Positions 1 through 8,000 of a stretch of DNA of 14,170 nt are shown piece after piece. The notes below the pieces were generated by a model. It was not told the DNA's origin. It worked only from the letters and a program-made list of their open reading frames with translations, and ran no database searches. The stretch is from Actinomycetota bacterium (GTDB lineage Bacteria > Actinomycetota > Thermoleophilia > Solirubrobacterales > Solirubrobacteraceae). The translations under genes and the position numbers were made by a program. Location: contig WLNV01000020.1 in NCBI GenBank assembly GCA_009699615.1, positions 1 through 14,170 of the forward strand. Direction: 5' to 3'. Numbering within the stretch: the first letter of the stretch is position 1; the number at the start of each line of letters is the position of its first letter.

Positions 1-545
1 GCGATCACAAGCCCGATCGGCACGTTGACCCAGAAGATCCACTGCCAGGAGATGCCTTCCGTGATTGCGCCCCCGACTACTGGGCCCATCGCGACTCCAA
101 GGCCGGAGACGCCCGACCAGGCGCCGATCGCAAGCCCGCGCTTCTCTTCGGGGACCGCTTCGGAGAGCAGAGTCAGCGATAGCGGCGTTACGAGCGCCGC
201 GCCCAGTCCTTGAATCGCACGAGCGATTACGAGCGCATCGGCGGTCGGTGCCAACGCGGCGGCAGCAGAGGCGAGCGAGAAGACGACCACGCCAAGCGAA
301 AACATCTTGCGCCGACCAAAGCGGTCGCCAAGCGCTGCGCCGGTGAGAAGGAAGACGGCGAAGCTGAGCGTGTAGGCGTTAACCATCCACTCCAACGATT
401 CGAGCGGCGCATTCAGATCAACGCGGATCACCGGCAGCGCCGTCGAGACGACAAGGTTGTCGAGCGTGACCATGAACAGCCCGATCGAAACGATCAGGAA
501 TGTGATCACAGGCCGAGTACTACGGCTGAGAGCTGAGTCGGTCAT
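1..545 (-). CDS. DHA2-type MFS multidrug exporter (EmrB/QacA-like), N-terminal part
   Basis: Inner-membrane proton-coupled drug or metabolite exporter of the 14-helix DHA2 branch of the major facilitator superfamily. Reading the minus strand from the ATG at 545-543 gives 181 complete codons that run off the left edge, so roughly the last 60% of a usual 450-550 residue protein is missing. Visible family motifs are LDNLVVSTALP (residues 28-38, the TM1 signature), GDRFGRRK (73-80, MFS motif A in the loop after TM2), RAIQGLGAALVTP (109-121, TM4 region), GLGVAMGPVVGG (148-159, motif C of antiporters) and WQWIFWVNVPIG (167-178), which is very typical of DHA2 proteins. There is no Shine-Dalgarno sequence. 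Instead TACTCT lies 7 nt before the ATG, suggesting a leaderless mRNA. It is divergent from the phosphoesterase. The substrate cannot be predicted. Confidence 0.93.
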   Translation of the reverse strand, partial: MTDSALSRSTRPVITFLIVSIGLFMVTLDNLVVSTALPVIRVDLNAPLESLEWMVNAYTLSFAVFLLTGAALGDRFGRRKMFSLGVVVFSLASAAAALAPTADALVIARAIQGLGAALVTPLSLTLLSEAVPEEKRGLAIGAWSGVSGLGVAMGPVVGGAITEGISWQWIFWVNVPIGLVI

Positions 546-552
546 CTGAGCC

Positions 553-558
553 AGAGTA
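553..558 (-). promoter_or_regulatory. Candidate -10 element for a leaderless MFS transcript
   Basis: On the minus strand TACTCT (TAnnnT) is followed by exactly 7 nt and then the ATG of the MFS gene. This is the spacing expected when transcription begins at the start codon. No purine-rich ribosome binding site precedes the ATG and no good -35 box is visible. The same hexamer at the same distance precedes a GTG of the Nudix gene. Confidence 0.45.
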
Positions 559-588
559 ATTACAGGCTAGCCAAGAAACGCTCCGGGA

Positions 589-646
589 TTGACTCACATC
601 GGCGTACCTCAGGACGATACGACGAGGTAGGGTTAACTAAGAGTCA
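589..646. promoter_or_regulatory. Divergent intergenic region with nested inverted repeats
   Basis: The 134-nt gap (546-679) between the MFS and phosphoesterase genes holds two nested 6-bp inverted repeats. The outer pair is TGACTC at 590-595 with GAGTCA at 641-646. The inner pair is TACCTC at 605-610 with GAGGTA at 624-629, separated by 13 nt. A TTGACT box (589-594) resembles a -35 element reading rightward, but no convincing -10 follows at 16-19 nt. Six-base inverted repeats arise by chance in a region this size, so this is only a candidate operator or leader hairpin. Confidence 0.25.
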
Positions 647-679
647 CTGTCAGTTGGTCTTCCTCAGCTAGGAGTAACA

Positions 680-2332
680 ATGTCTGCACCAGACCGCTCG
701 CACGCGATCGATCACGTCATCGTCGTCCTGTTCGAGAACCGATCTCTCGACAACCTGCTGGGGAGCCTTTACGGGCCGGGAGACGACAAGACATTCGAGG
801 GAGTACTTGGGAAGGAACTCAGCAACCCGGTTCCGTCATGGGCAGATCACCAGCCGCCGGACGGCAGTGGCTCCGTCAGCGTGCATGTGGGCGACAACAT
901 GGACGCTCCTAACCCCGACTCCGGCGAGGAATACGCGCACACCAACACTCAACTCTTCGGCACGCTCGACGATCACAACCGATTCGCCGGTGGCGATGAG
1001 ATAACGGCGCCGTACAACGCCCCGGTAGAGGGCGCAGTACCGACGATGGACGGCTTCGTCGCTGACTACATCTCCTTCTTCACCTGGGAGATGGGCCGGC
1101 AGCCGACTTATGAGGAGTACTCGCAGATCATGCAGTGCTTCACACCGGAGCAGGTGCCGGTTCTCAATGGCCTGGCCCGTGAGTTCGGCGTGTTCGACCA
1201 TTGGTTCTGCGAGGTGCCGTCGCAGACGTTCATGAACCGTTCGTTCTGGACAGCGGCCACATGCAGCCCGCTCCCAACCGGCGGTACCACCAACGAGCCG
1301 ATCGGGCACTGGATCAAAGACAACGTCGCCGAGACGATCTTCAACCGCTTGGAGGCGCACGGTCGCAGCTGGAAGGTCTACGTCGAAGGTGACACCGGAG
1401 CCTCGCTGACCGGCCTGATCCACTGGCCGATGCTGCACGAACGTTTCGCCACCAACTTCGTGCCCTTCAGCGAGTTCGAAAAAGATGCCGCCTCTGGCAA
1501 CCTCCCCGACTTCGCGATGATCGAGCCGAATCTCTTGGTCGGGCACGGCGACTTCCACCCGGCAGCAGGAGCAGCTCTGGTCAAGGGCCTTGACCTTGAC
1601 GTCGACGTTCCGTCCTCGATCCTCTCCGGCGATGCGTTCTTGCAGCGGATCTACGACGCCTACCGGGGCATGCGCTCCAGTGACGGCGCGAACGTCTGGA
1701 ACACGACGCTGCTGATCGGCTGGGATGAGCCCGGCGGCACCTATGACCACGTGCCGCCAGGCCCCGTCCCTGCGCCCGACAAGGGTGCCCCCGCAGGGCA
1801 GATGGACTTCCGCTTCGATCGATCCGGTTACCGAGTCCCAGCGATCGTCGTCTCGCCCTGGGTGGAGCCCGGCTCGGTCTACAACGACGAGCACCGCCAC
1901 ACCTCGCTGATCGCCACGCTGACGAAGCTCTGGGACATCGGAGATGCGTTCACCGAGCGCGACAAGGCCGCCAAGCCGATCGACTACGTCTTCACCAGGG
2001 AGACGCCGACCGATCCCGACGACTGGGGTGTCCCGCGCGCCAACCCGGTTCCGAAGTGGCAGATTGACTGGGAGGAGAGCGACCGGACGCTGAGCAACTT
2101 GGGCAACGCCGCGATCCCCGGCCTGATCAAGATCGCGAAGGAGAAGGGGTGGCCGCTGCCGCCGCAACTAGAGGATCCGAATTTCCACCTCACGACCAAG
2201 CTCGGATTCCACGCGCAGCAGTTGGCGTTCAAGCACATCTGGCCGCTGCTGGGGCCAGAGGGCGAGGACCTAGATCAAATCAAGGCGATCGTGGAGCAGG
2301 ACCTGACCGACGCAACGAAGCCGGAGAAGTAG
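680..2332 (+). CDS. Phosphoesterase family protein (acid phosphatase AcpA / phospholipase C-like), no signal peptide
   Basis: Member of the phosphoesterase family (PF04185) that includes non-haemolytic phospholipase C and AcpA-type acid phosphatases, which hydrolyse phosphomonoesters or phospholipid head groups at a metal centre. The family opening is present: HVIVVLFENRSLDNLLG at residues 12-28, with metal-binding E19 and N20. The nucleophile region reads PSQTFMNRSFW (180-190), T183 aligning with the canonical Thr/Ser. The metal-binding loop reads WDEPGGTYDHVPP (348-360, D349/E350/H357). The late motif, usually DHTS, reads RHTSL (406-410). The length of 550 aa is normal. The ATG is supported by AGGAG at 670-674, 5 nt upstream. 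An in-frame TAA at 638-640 leaves no room for an export signal, so the protein is predicted cytoplasmic, unlike most relatives, which are exported (often by Tat). The substrate is unknown. Confidence 0.88.
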   Translation: MSAPDRSHAIDHVIVVLFENRSLDNLLGSLYGPGDDKTFEGVLGKELSNPVPSWADHQPPDGSGSVSVHVGDNMDAPNPDSGEEYAHTNTQLFGTLDDHNRFAGGDEITAPYNAPVEGAVPTMDGFVADYISFFTWEMGRQPTYEEYSQIMQCFTPEQVPVLNGLAREFGVFDHWFCEVPSQTFMNRSFWTAATCSPLPTGGTTNEPIGHWIKDNVAETIFNRLEAHGRSWKVYVEGDTGASLTGLIHWPMLHERFATNFVPFSEFEKDAASGNLPDFAMIEPNLLVGHGDFHPAAGAALVKGLDLDVDVPSSILSGDAFLQRIYDAYRGMRSSDGANVWNTTLLIGWDEPGGTYDHVPPGPVPAPDKGAPAGQMDFRFDRSGYRVPAIVVSPWVEPGSVYNDEHRHTSLIATLTKLWDIGDAFTERDKAAKPIDYVFTRETPTDPDDWGVPRANPVPKWQIDWEESDRTLSNLGNAAIPGLIKIAKEKGWPLPPQLEDPNFHLTTKLGFHAQQLAFKHIWPLLGPEGEDLDQIKAIVEQDLTDATKPEK

Positions 2333-2349
2333 GCGCCGGCCTAACCGCT

Positions 2350-3924
2350 TCAGCCGAGCAGTACGCCGGGGTTGAGGATCCCGGCCGGGTCGATCTCACG
2401 CTTCGCTGCGCCGAGAGCCGCCGCAAATAGCTCGGGCCGCTGCTCGTCATACCAAGGACGATGGTCGCGGCCTACGGCGTGGTGGTGGGTGATCGTTCCT
2501 CCCGCGGCGATGATCGCGTCGCCTGCGGCCTGCTTCATCTGGTGCCACTGGGCGATCTCATCGCCGCGGCGGGCCGGTGCCAGAACCGTGTAATAGGGGG
2601 CAGGGCCGTCGGGGTAGAGGTGCGTAAAGCGACAGCTGACGCGGCACGGCTCGCCAAGCGCTTCGCGTGTAGCGCCGACGACCGCTTCGTGGAATGCGGG
2701 GAAGCGGTCCCAAGTGATTGCCGTCTCAAAGGTGTCGGCGAGAACTCCAAGCTGTACGAGCATGTCGCGGATGTAAGGCATCTTGATGAACGCCTCGCGC
2801 CAGTTTCCTTCCGCGGCGGGGCGTGATTCGGTCGGCGCGTCCCACTCGCCGCCGTGACTGGCGGCGATCTCCAGCGCCCGCCCGAGATCATGGTCGACCG
2901 CCGCGTCGGTCGATTCGAAACCGATCACCAGAACTGAGTGAGTCCCGTCGCCAGCACCGGTCTGTTGAGCTTCGAGCTGATCGAGCAGGCGGCAGTTTGC
3001 TGGATCGAGCCCGCTCTGGACTATCTCCCGCGCGGCCTCGGCGCCGGTCAAGAAATCGCCAAACCGGACCGCCCGCGAGGCGCGATGCTGAGGCCGTGGC
3101 TGAACGCGAACCCAGGCCTCGGTGATCACGCCCAGCGTCCCTTCCGAGCCGAGCAGCATCCGGTCGGGGCTAGGGCCGGCGCCGGAGCCAGGCAGCCGCC
3201 GCGACTGCCAGAGCCCGCTCGGCGTGATCGCGCGGACCGATTCAACGAGGTCGTCGATGTGCGTAAGGCGGGTTGCGAAGTGGCCGCCGGCACGGGTTGC
3301 AACCCAGCCGCCGAGCGTCGAGCATTCGAACGACTGCGGGTAGAAGCGCATCGTCAGTCCGTGCTCGCCGAGCTGCTCCTCGAGACGTGGCCCACTTGCC
3401 CCGGCGCCAATCAGAGCCGAGCGTGAAACCGGATCAACTTCGAGCACCTGGTCGAGCAGCCCGAGATCGAGCGAGCAGGTCCCGTTGAAGCTTGCTGGAA
3501 CGTTCGGCTCAACGCCGCCTACGACGCTGGTGCCGCCGCCGTAGGGAATCACGGCAACGTTCGCGGCGCTAGCCCATTCGAGCAGCTGCTCAATCTGCTG
3601 CTCGCTCGTCGGCCTCGCGACAAGGTCGGGAACGTGCTCGTAGAGGCCGCGGAAAGCGCGAATGGTGTCGAGATAGGAGGAGCCGTAGCTGTGCGCCGCG
3701 CGATCCTCCTTGCTCTGCGAGCAGAGCTCCGCCAGATCGCCCGCAGGCGACTCGATTGCCGGCTCGGGCAGCGAAATGCTCTCGAACGGAGCCGCGGCCT
3801 CAGGCTCTTGCGCCGCAAAGCCGAAGAGCGGCTCAATCCCCGCCGCAGCCGCAGCGGCCTCGTCCGCCCCGATCGCGGCGTCCTCGAAACCCCACCCCCA
3901 ACGGCTGCGCGTGCGCTTGCTCAC
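2350..3924 (-). CDS. FAD-linked oxidase, alkyldihydroxyacetonephosphate synthase (AGPS)-like
   Basis: Flavoenzyme of the vanillyl-alcohol oxidase fold, closest in pattern to AGPS, which swaps the acyl chain of acyl-DHAP for a fatty alcohol to start ether-lipid synthesis. Actinobacterial homologues are common and often uncharacterised. The FAD-binding half shows PYGGGTSVVGG, STLGGWVATRAGGHFATR and GSEGTLGVITEAWVR. The C-terminal half shows FTHLYPDGPAPYY, then THHHAVGRDHRPWY, matching the AGPS triple-His active-site segment. It ends with DPAGILNPGVLLG, the usual VAO-family C-terminus. I chose the GTG at 3924-3922 (524 aa, MSKRTRSRWGWGFED) because TACGTT lies exactly 7 nt upstream. A TTG at 3933 would add three residues but has no ribosome binding site. 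The WGWG start is typical of AGPS-like proteins. It is convergent with the phosphoesterase (17-nt gap) and divergent from the Nudix gene. Simple D-lactate or glycolate oxidase activity is less likely given the HHH motif. Confidence 0.88.
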   Translation of the reverse strand: MSKRTRSRWGWGFEDAAIGADEAAAAAAGIEPLFGFAAQEPEAAAPFESISLPEPAIESPAGDLAELCSQSKEDRAAHSYGSSYLDTIRAFRGLYEHVPDLVARPTSEQQIEQLLEWASAANVAVIPYGGGTSVVGGVEPNVPASFNGTCSLDLGLLDQVLEVDPVSRSALIGAGASGPRLEEQLGEHGLTMRFYPQSFECSTLGGWVATRAGGHFATRLTHIDDLVESVRAITPSGLWQSRRLPGSGAGPSPDRMLLGSEGTLGVITEAWVRVQPRPQHRASRAVRFGDFLTGAEAAREIVQSGLDPANCRLLDQLEAQQTGAGDGTHSVLVIGFESTDAAVDHDLGRALEIAASHGGEWDAPTESRPAAEGNWREAFIKMPYIRDMLVQLGVLADTFETAITWDRFPAFHEAVVGATREALGEPCRVSCRFTHLYPDGPAPYYTVLAPARRGDEIAQWHQMKQAAGDAIIAAGGTITHHHAVGRDHRPWYDEQRPELFAAALGAAKREIDPAGILNPGVLLG

Positions 3925-3931
3925 GCCTGAC

Positions 3932-3941
3932 AACGTACTCT
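3932..3941. promoter_or_regulatory. Candidate symmetric bidirectional promoter (overlapping -10 elements)
   Basis: The 10-mer AACGTACTCT holds two TAnnnT hexamers on opposite strands sharing one TA step: TACTCT (plus, 3936-3941) and TACGTT (minus, 3937-3932). Each is followed by exactly 7 nt and a GTG: plus GTG at 3949 (Nudix frame) and minus GTG at 3924 (oxidase frame). The arrangement is mirror-symmetric and fits two divergent leaderless transcripts. No clear -35 boxes are visible. A TTGACA on the minus strand (3955-3950) is only 12 nt from the minus hexamer, too close to serve as its -35. Confidence 0.45.
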
Positions 3942-3954
3942 GAGGAGAGTGTCA

Positions 3955-4611
3955 ATGGCTCCCGGAATACTCGCCCGCGGGCCCTGGTCACCGGACCAGG
4001 TGACTGCGCGCTGGGCGGAAGAGATGTTTGAACCTTCGCCCGAGCTGACCGCCGACGCCGACGCAGCGGTCGCCGCGCTGGCTGAGCGTGGTTCGCCGAG
4101 CCATGATGGGCTCGGTGCCCGCTTCATCAGTCACGAGCTGGCCGACGACGGCCAACTGACGATCAACCTCCAGCCGTCGCGCTGGTCTCTGCGACTGAAC
4201 GAGAGAGATGCCTCCAACTCGGTCGCCGCACTCTGCGCTGTTCGCGACGCCGAGGGCCGCTGGCTCGCCGGCCGGCGGGCAGAGTGGCTCGCATCGTGGC
4301 CTGGCCGCTGGGCGCTCGGCGCCGGAGGGGCGGTCGACTTCGGTGAAAGTCCGGCCGAGACGCTCGCGCGCGAACTAAGAGAGGAATGGTCGGTCGACGC
4401 TGAGCAGATCCGCTCCGAGGCGTTGGTGATGCTGCCCAACGCGATGGTGATGTTTGTCGGCCAAGCATGGCTGCCAGAAGGAGCCACGGTGACTCCCGAC
4501 GCTGAGCACGATCAGCACGCTTGGTGGCCAGCCGAGGTCGAGGACTGGCCCGACGAGGCCGATGAGCCGCTGCGGCGAATGGCGACACTGCTTGGGCAGG
4601 TGCCGCGATGA
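3955..4611 (+). CDS. Nudix hydrolase
   Basis: Soluble Mg-dependent pyrophosphohydrolase acting on a nucleoside diphosphate linked to another group; the substrate is not predictable. From the ATG at 3955 it is 218 aa. The Nudix box G-x5-E-x7-REUxEExGU is at residues 125-147: G125, E131, then RELREEWSV (139-147), with Ser146 in place of the usual Gly. The catalytic glutamates E140, E143 and E144 are present. The core is preceded by an N-terminal segment of about 85 residues without a recognised domain. ATG 3955 has GAGGAG at 3942-3947, 7 nt upstream. An in-frame GTG at 3949 adds two residues and sits 7 nt after TACTCT, so either start may be used. It is first in a likely operon: its TGA overlaps the ATG of the DUF3817 gene. 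Confidence 0.87.
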   Translation: MAPGILARGPWSPDQVTARWAEEMFEPSPELTADADAAVAALAERGSPSHDGLGARFISHELADDGQLTINLQPSRWSLRLNERDASNSVAALCAVRDAEGRWLAGRRAEWLASWPGRWALGAGGAVDFGESPAETLARELREEWSVDAEQIRSEALVMLPNAMVMFVGQAWLPEGATVTPDAEHDQHAWWPAEVEDWPDEADEPLRRMATLLGQVPR

Positions 4612-5000
4612 CAACTGAGAGCCCGCCGCAGGCCAAGCGCGGCCCAAGCCTCTCTCACGGGACGCTGAAGAAGCTCTCGTTTGCGCATTCGACCGTCTAC
4701 ATATGCCTGCTGATTGTCTGGCTGGTCCCCGGGCTCGCAGTTGCGACATCGATCTTCGGCTTCGTCCACGGGGTCGGCTGGATCCTGATGGTGTTGCTGA
4801 TTCTGCTTGCGCTGCGCGCCCGCGTTGTGCCTCTGCGTACGGCGACCGCTGTCGCCGTACTCGGCGGCATCGCACCGTTCTTCGGAAGCTACGAATTTGC
4901 CCGCGAGGGGCGTCGCCGCGAAGCCTCCAGCATCGGCAGCTCGGAGATTCCGCCTGAAGCTGGCGTTGCGGCCAGTGGCACCGGCCCCGGCGCCCGCTAG
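4608..5000 (+). CDS. DUF3817-family small integral membrane protein
   Basis: Small membrane protein of 130 aa, function unknown. Three hydrophobic helices are visible at about residues 25-47, 50-69 and 78-96, followed by a basic GRRRE stretch and a disordered Gly/Ala/Pro-rich tail. FVHGVGW at 52-58 matches the HG motif typical of DUF3817 (PF12823). The family assignment is from this motif plus helix layout. The ATG overlaps the Nudix stop as ATGA (4608-4611), which implies translational coupling. The stop lies 20 nt before the dehydrogenase start, so all three genes may be cotranscribed. No functional link between them is evident. Confidence 0.75.
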   Translation: MTTESPPQAKRGPSLSHGTLKKLSFAHSTVYICLLIVWLVPGLAVATSIFGFVHGVGWILMVLLILLALRARVVPLRTATAVAVLGGIAPFFGSYEFAREGRRREASSIGSSEIPPEAGVAASGTGPGAR

Positions 5001-5020
5001 CATCAGCCAGAGATCAATAG

Positions 5021-8000
5021 ATGGCGGTTTCTACAACAGTTCAGGTGACGCTCCCGGCTATGGGTGAGTCGGTGAACGAAGGTACCGTTCTTGAGTGGCT
5101 GAAGGCAGAGGGCGAGCGGGTCGAAGTTGGCGAAACCCTGGTCGAGGTATCAACCGACAAGGTTGACGCCGAGATCCCCTCCCCGGCCGCTGGAACACTG
5201 CTCAAGATTCATGCCGCGGCCGGTGAGACGGTCCAGATCGGTGCCGTACTTGCTGAAATCCAAGCCGACGATGGTGGCTCGAGCGCCGTTACGGCAGCCG
5301 CACCTTCGGACGATGCTGCGGCTGAGAGCGACACTCCCGCTGAGATCATCGACATCGTCGCGCCCTCAGCCGGTGAATCGGTCAGCGAAGGAACCCTGCT
5401 CGAGTGGCTCGTTAAGCCCGGTGACAAGGTGCAGGATGGCCAGACAATCGTCGAATTCTCGACCGACAAGGTCGATGTAGAGCTTCCCGCCCCAGCGAGC
5501 GGCACGATTACCGAGCTGCTTGCAGAGTCCGGTGACACGATCGCCGTCGGCCAGCTGATCGCGCGGATGGAGAAGGGGCCAGCCTCGGCCGCGCTGCCCG
5601 CAGCAAGCGCCGGGCAGCCGGCCAAGAGCAACGGCAAGGCCGACTCGGTCGCTGTGCCCGAGGGAGTACGCGCGTCACCGGTGGCAGCTCGCGTGGCCGC
5701 AGCGGAGGGCGTCGCCATCGGTTCCATCAGCGGCACCGGCGCTGGTGGCCGTGTGACCAAGGCCGACGTGTTGGCCGCAAGCTCGGGTGGCAACGGAACA
5801 GCGCCAAGCGGCAGCGTGACCGAACTGCGCGGCGGCGCCGCGACGCTGGCCCGTTACATGGACGAGAGCCTTTCGATCCCAACTGCGACCTCGATCAGAA
5901 CGATCCCGGTGACGCAGATGGACGCCCGCCGCAAGGAGCTCAAGGCCGCCGACAGGAAGGTTTCGTTCACGCACCTGATCGCATGGGCAATAGCGCGGAC
6001 CGCAGCCGACCAGATGCCCGTTATGGCGCACCACTTCCTTGAGCAGGATGCCAAGCCGATGCGCGTCGACGACGGCGCCGTCAACCTCGGGATCGCCGTC
6101 GACGTCGAAAAGAAGGACGGCTCACGGACATTGATGGTGCCGGTGATAACGAACGCCGGCACGATGGACTTCGTCGCCTTCAAGGCCGCGTTTGACGAGC
6201 TGATCGACAAGGCCCGTACCAACACGCTCTCGGCCGACGACCTCGTCGGCGCAAACATGACGTTGACAAACCCGGGCGGAATCGGCACCGGAGCTTCGGT
6301 TCCGAGACTGATGCCAGGCCAAGGAACGATCGTCGCTACGGGCTCTATCGGCTACCCGGTCGGGCTTGAGAACGCAGGCGCTGCAATCGGCGCTGAGAAG
6401 GTAATGACGATCACCTCGACCTACGATCACCGTGTTATTCAGGGCGCCGAGTCTGGCCGTTTCCTGCAGGCGATCGAACAGCGACTGAGTGGCGATCACG
6501 AGTTCTACGACGAGATCTTCGCGTCGCTAGGCGTGCCGCTGAGCCCAACCCCGCAAGCGCCGAAGCCGACCGCGCCGGCCGCGGCGGTCGGGGGCGACGG
6601 CGAACGATCCGGCGAGTGGCTGCTGGAGATCATGCAGGCGGTGCAGAAGGCGACAGCGCTGGTCAAGGCCTTCCGCACTCACGGCCACCTCGCCGCAACG
6701 CTCGACCCGCTCGGCACCCCACCTGTGGGGGATCCCGCGCTCGACCCGGAAGGGCTCGGCCTGACCGACGCCATGATGCGCCGGATCCCGTCGAAGATGC
6801 TGAATATCTTCGTCCCCGGCGAAAATCTGGCCGAGTCGCTCCCCTACCTGCGCGAGATCTACACCGGGACGATGGCCTACGAGAGCGAACACATCGCAAG
6901 CCACCGCCAGCGCCACTGGCTACGCGAGCGGATCGAAGGCAGCGTCTACCGCAAGCCGCTTGAACCTGAGGCGCAGCGTCAGCTACTGCAGCGCCTGCTG
7001 GCCGTTGATGCGCTCGAGCGCTTCATGCACAAGGCCTACCTCGGGCAGCAACAGTTCTCGATCGAGGGCCTCGACATGACGGTCCCGATGATCGACCAAG
7101 CAATCGAGCTTGCTGCCGGAGCCGGCGCGCAGGAAGTTGTTATCGGAATGGCACACCGCGGCCGCCTGAACGTGCTCGCGCACAACCTCGGTCGCCCCTA
7201 CGAGACGATCTTCGGCGAATTCGAAGGAACCTCAACTGTGCAGGTCGTCAAGGCGGTGACCGAGATTCCGCAGGGCGGAACCGGCGACGTCAAGTATCAC
7301 CATGGCTACGAACGCGACTTCACGCTGCGTGAGGGGGCCAGCGTGCTCGTCAAGCTGGAATCGAACCCGAGCCACCTGGAGTCGGTCGATCCGGTCGTTA
7401 TCGGCGCCACGCGCGCGGCACAGACCGATCGCAGCGGCCCGGTCGCGGAACGCAACCCGACCTTGGCGATGCCGCTGATCCTCCACGGCGATGCTGCGAT
7501 GCCAGGTCAAGGCGTCGTCGCCGAGACCTTCAACCTCCAGGGCCTGGACGGCTACAAGGTCGGCGGCACGCTCCACTTGATCCAGAACAATCAGGTCGGG
7601 TTCACGACCGACATCGAGGACGCGCGCTCGACGCACTGGGCTTCGGATCTAGCTAAGGGCTTCGACGTTCCGATCATCCATGTCAACGCTGACGACGTCG
7701 AAGCTTGCATCTCAGCCGTTGACCTTGCGATGGCCTTCCGCGCTGAGTTCGGTCACGACGTTCTTATCGACTTGATCGGTTACCGACGCTTCGGCCACAA
7801 CGAGGCCGACGAGCCCGCCTACACGCAGCCCGAGATGTACGCGGAAATCAAGCGCCACCAGCGCGCCTGCGAGCTGTACGCGGCGAAGCTGATCGAGGCG
7901 GGAGTCGTGACGCGTGACGAGGTTGACGCTTGGCAGCAGAAGGTTTGGGATCAACTCAGCGGCCGCCATCAGGACTTGAAGGAGCGGATCAAAGAGGCCT

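Noticed and set aside
836..2167. A 443-codon open frame on the minus strand inside the phosphoesterase gene
   Set aside because: It is antisense to a gene with clear family motifs. Its translation is Arg/Val-rich with no recognisable domain, as is common for antisense frames in GC-rich DNA.
2320..2340. GCCGG/CCGGC inverted repeat at the phosphoesterase stop as a terminator
   Set aside because: The stem is only 5 bp with an 11-nt loop and there is no T-tract on either strand, so it is too weak to call.
3931..3933. TTG start for the AGPS-like oxidase
   Set aside because: There is no ribosome binding site, and a GTG three codons later has the TAnnnT-N7 spacing. The TTG cannot be fully excluded.
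3950..3955. TTGACA on the minus strand as a -35 box for the oxidase gene
   Set aside because: The only sensible -10 (TACGTT) is 12 nt away, too short for a standard spacer, and 17 nt away there is no -10-like hexamer.
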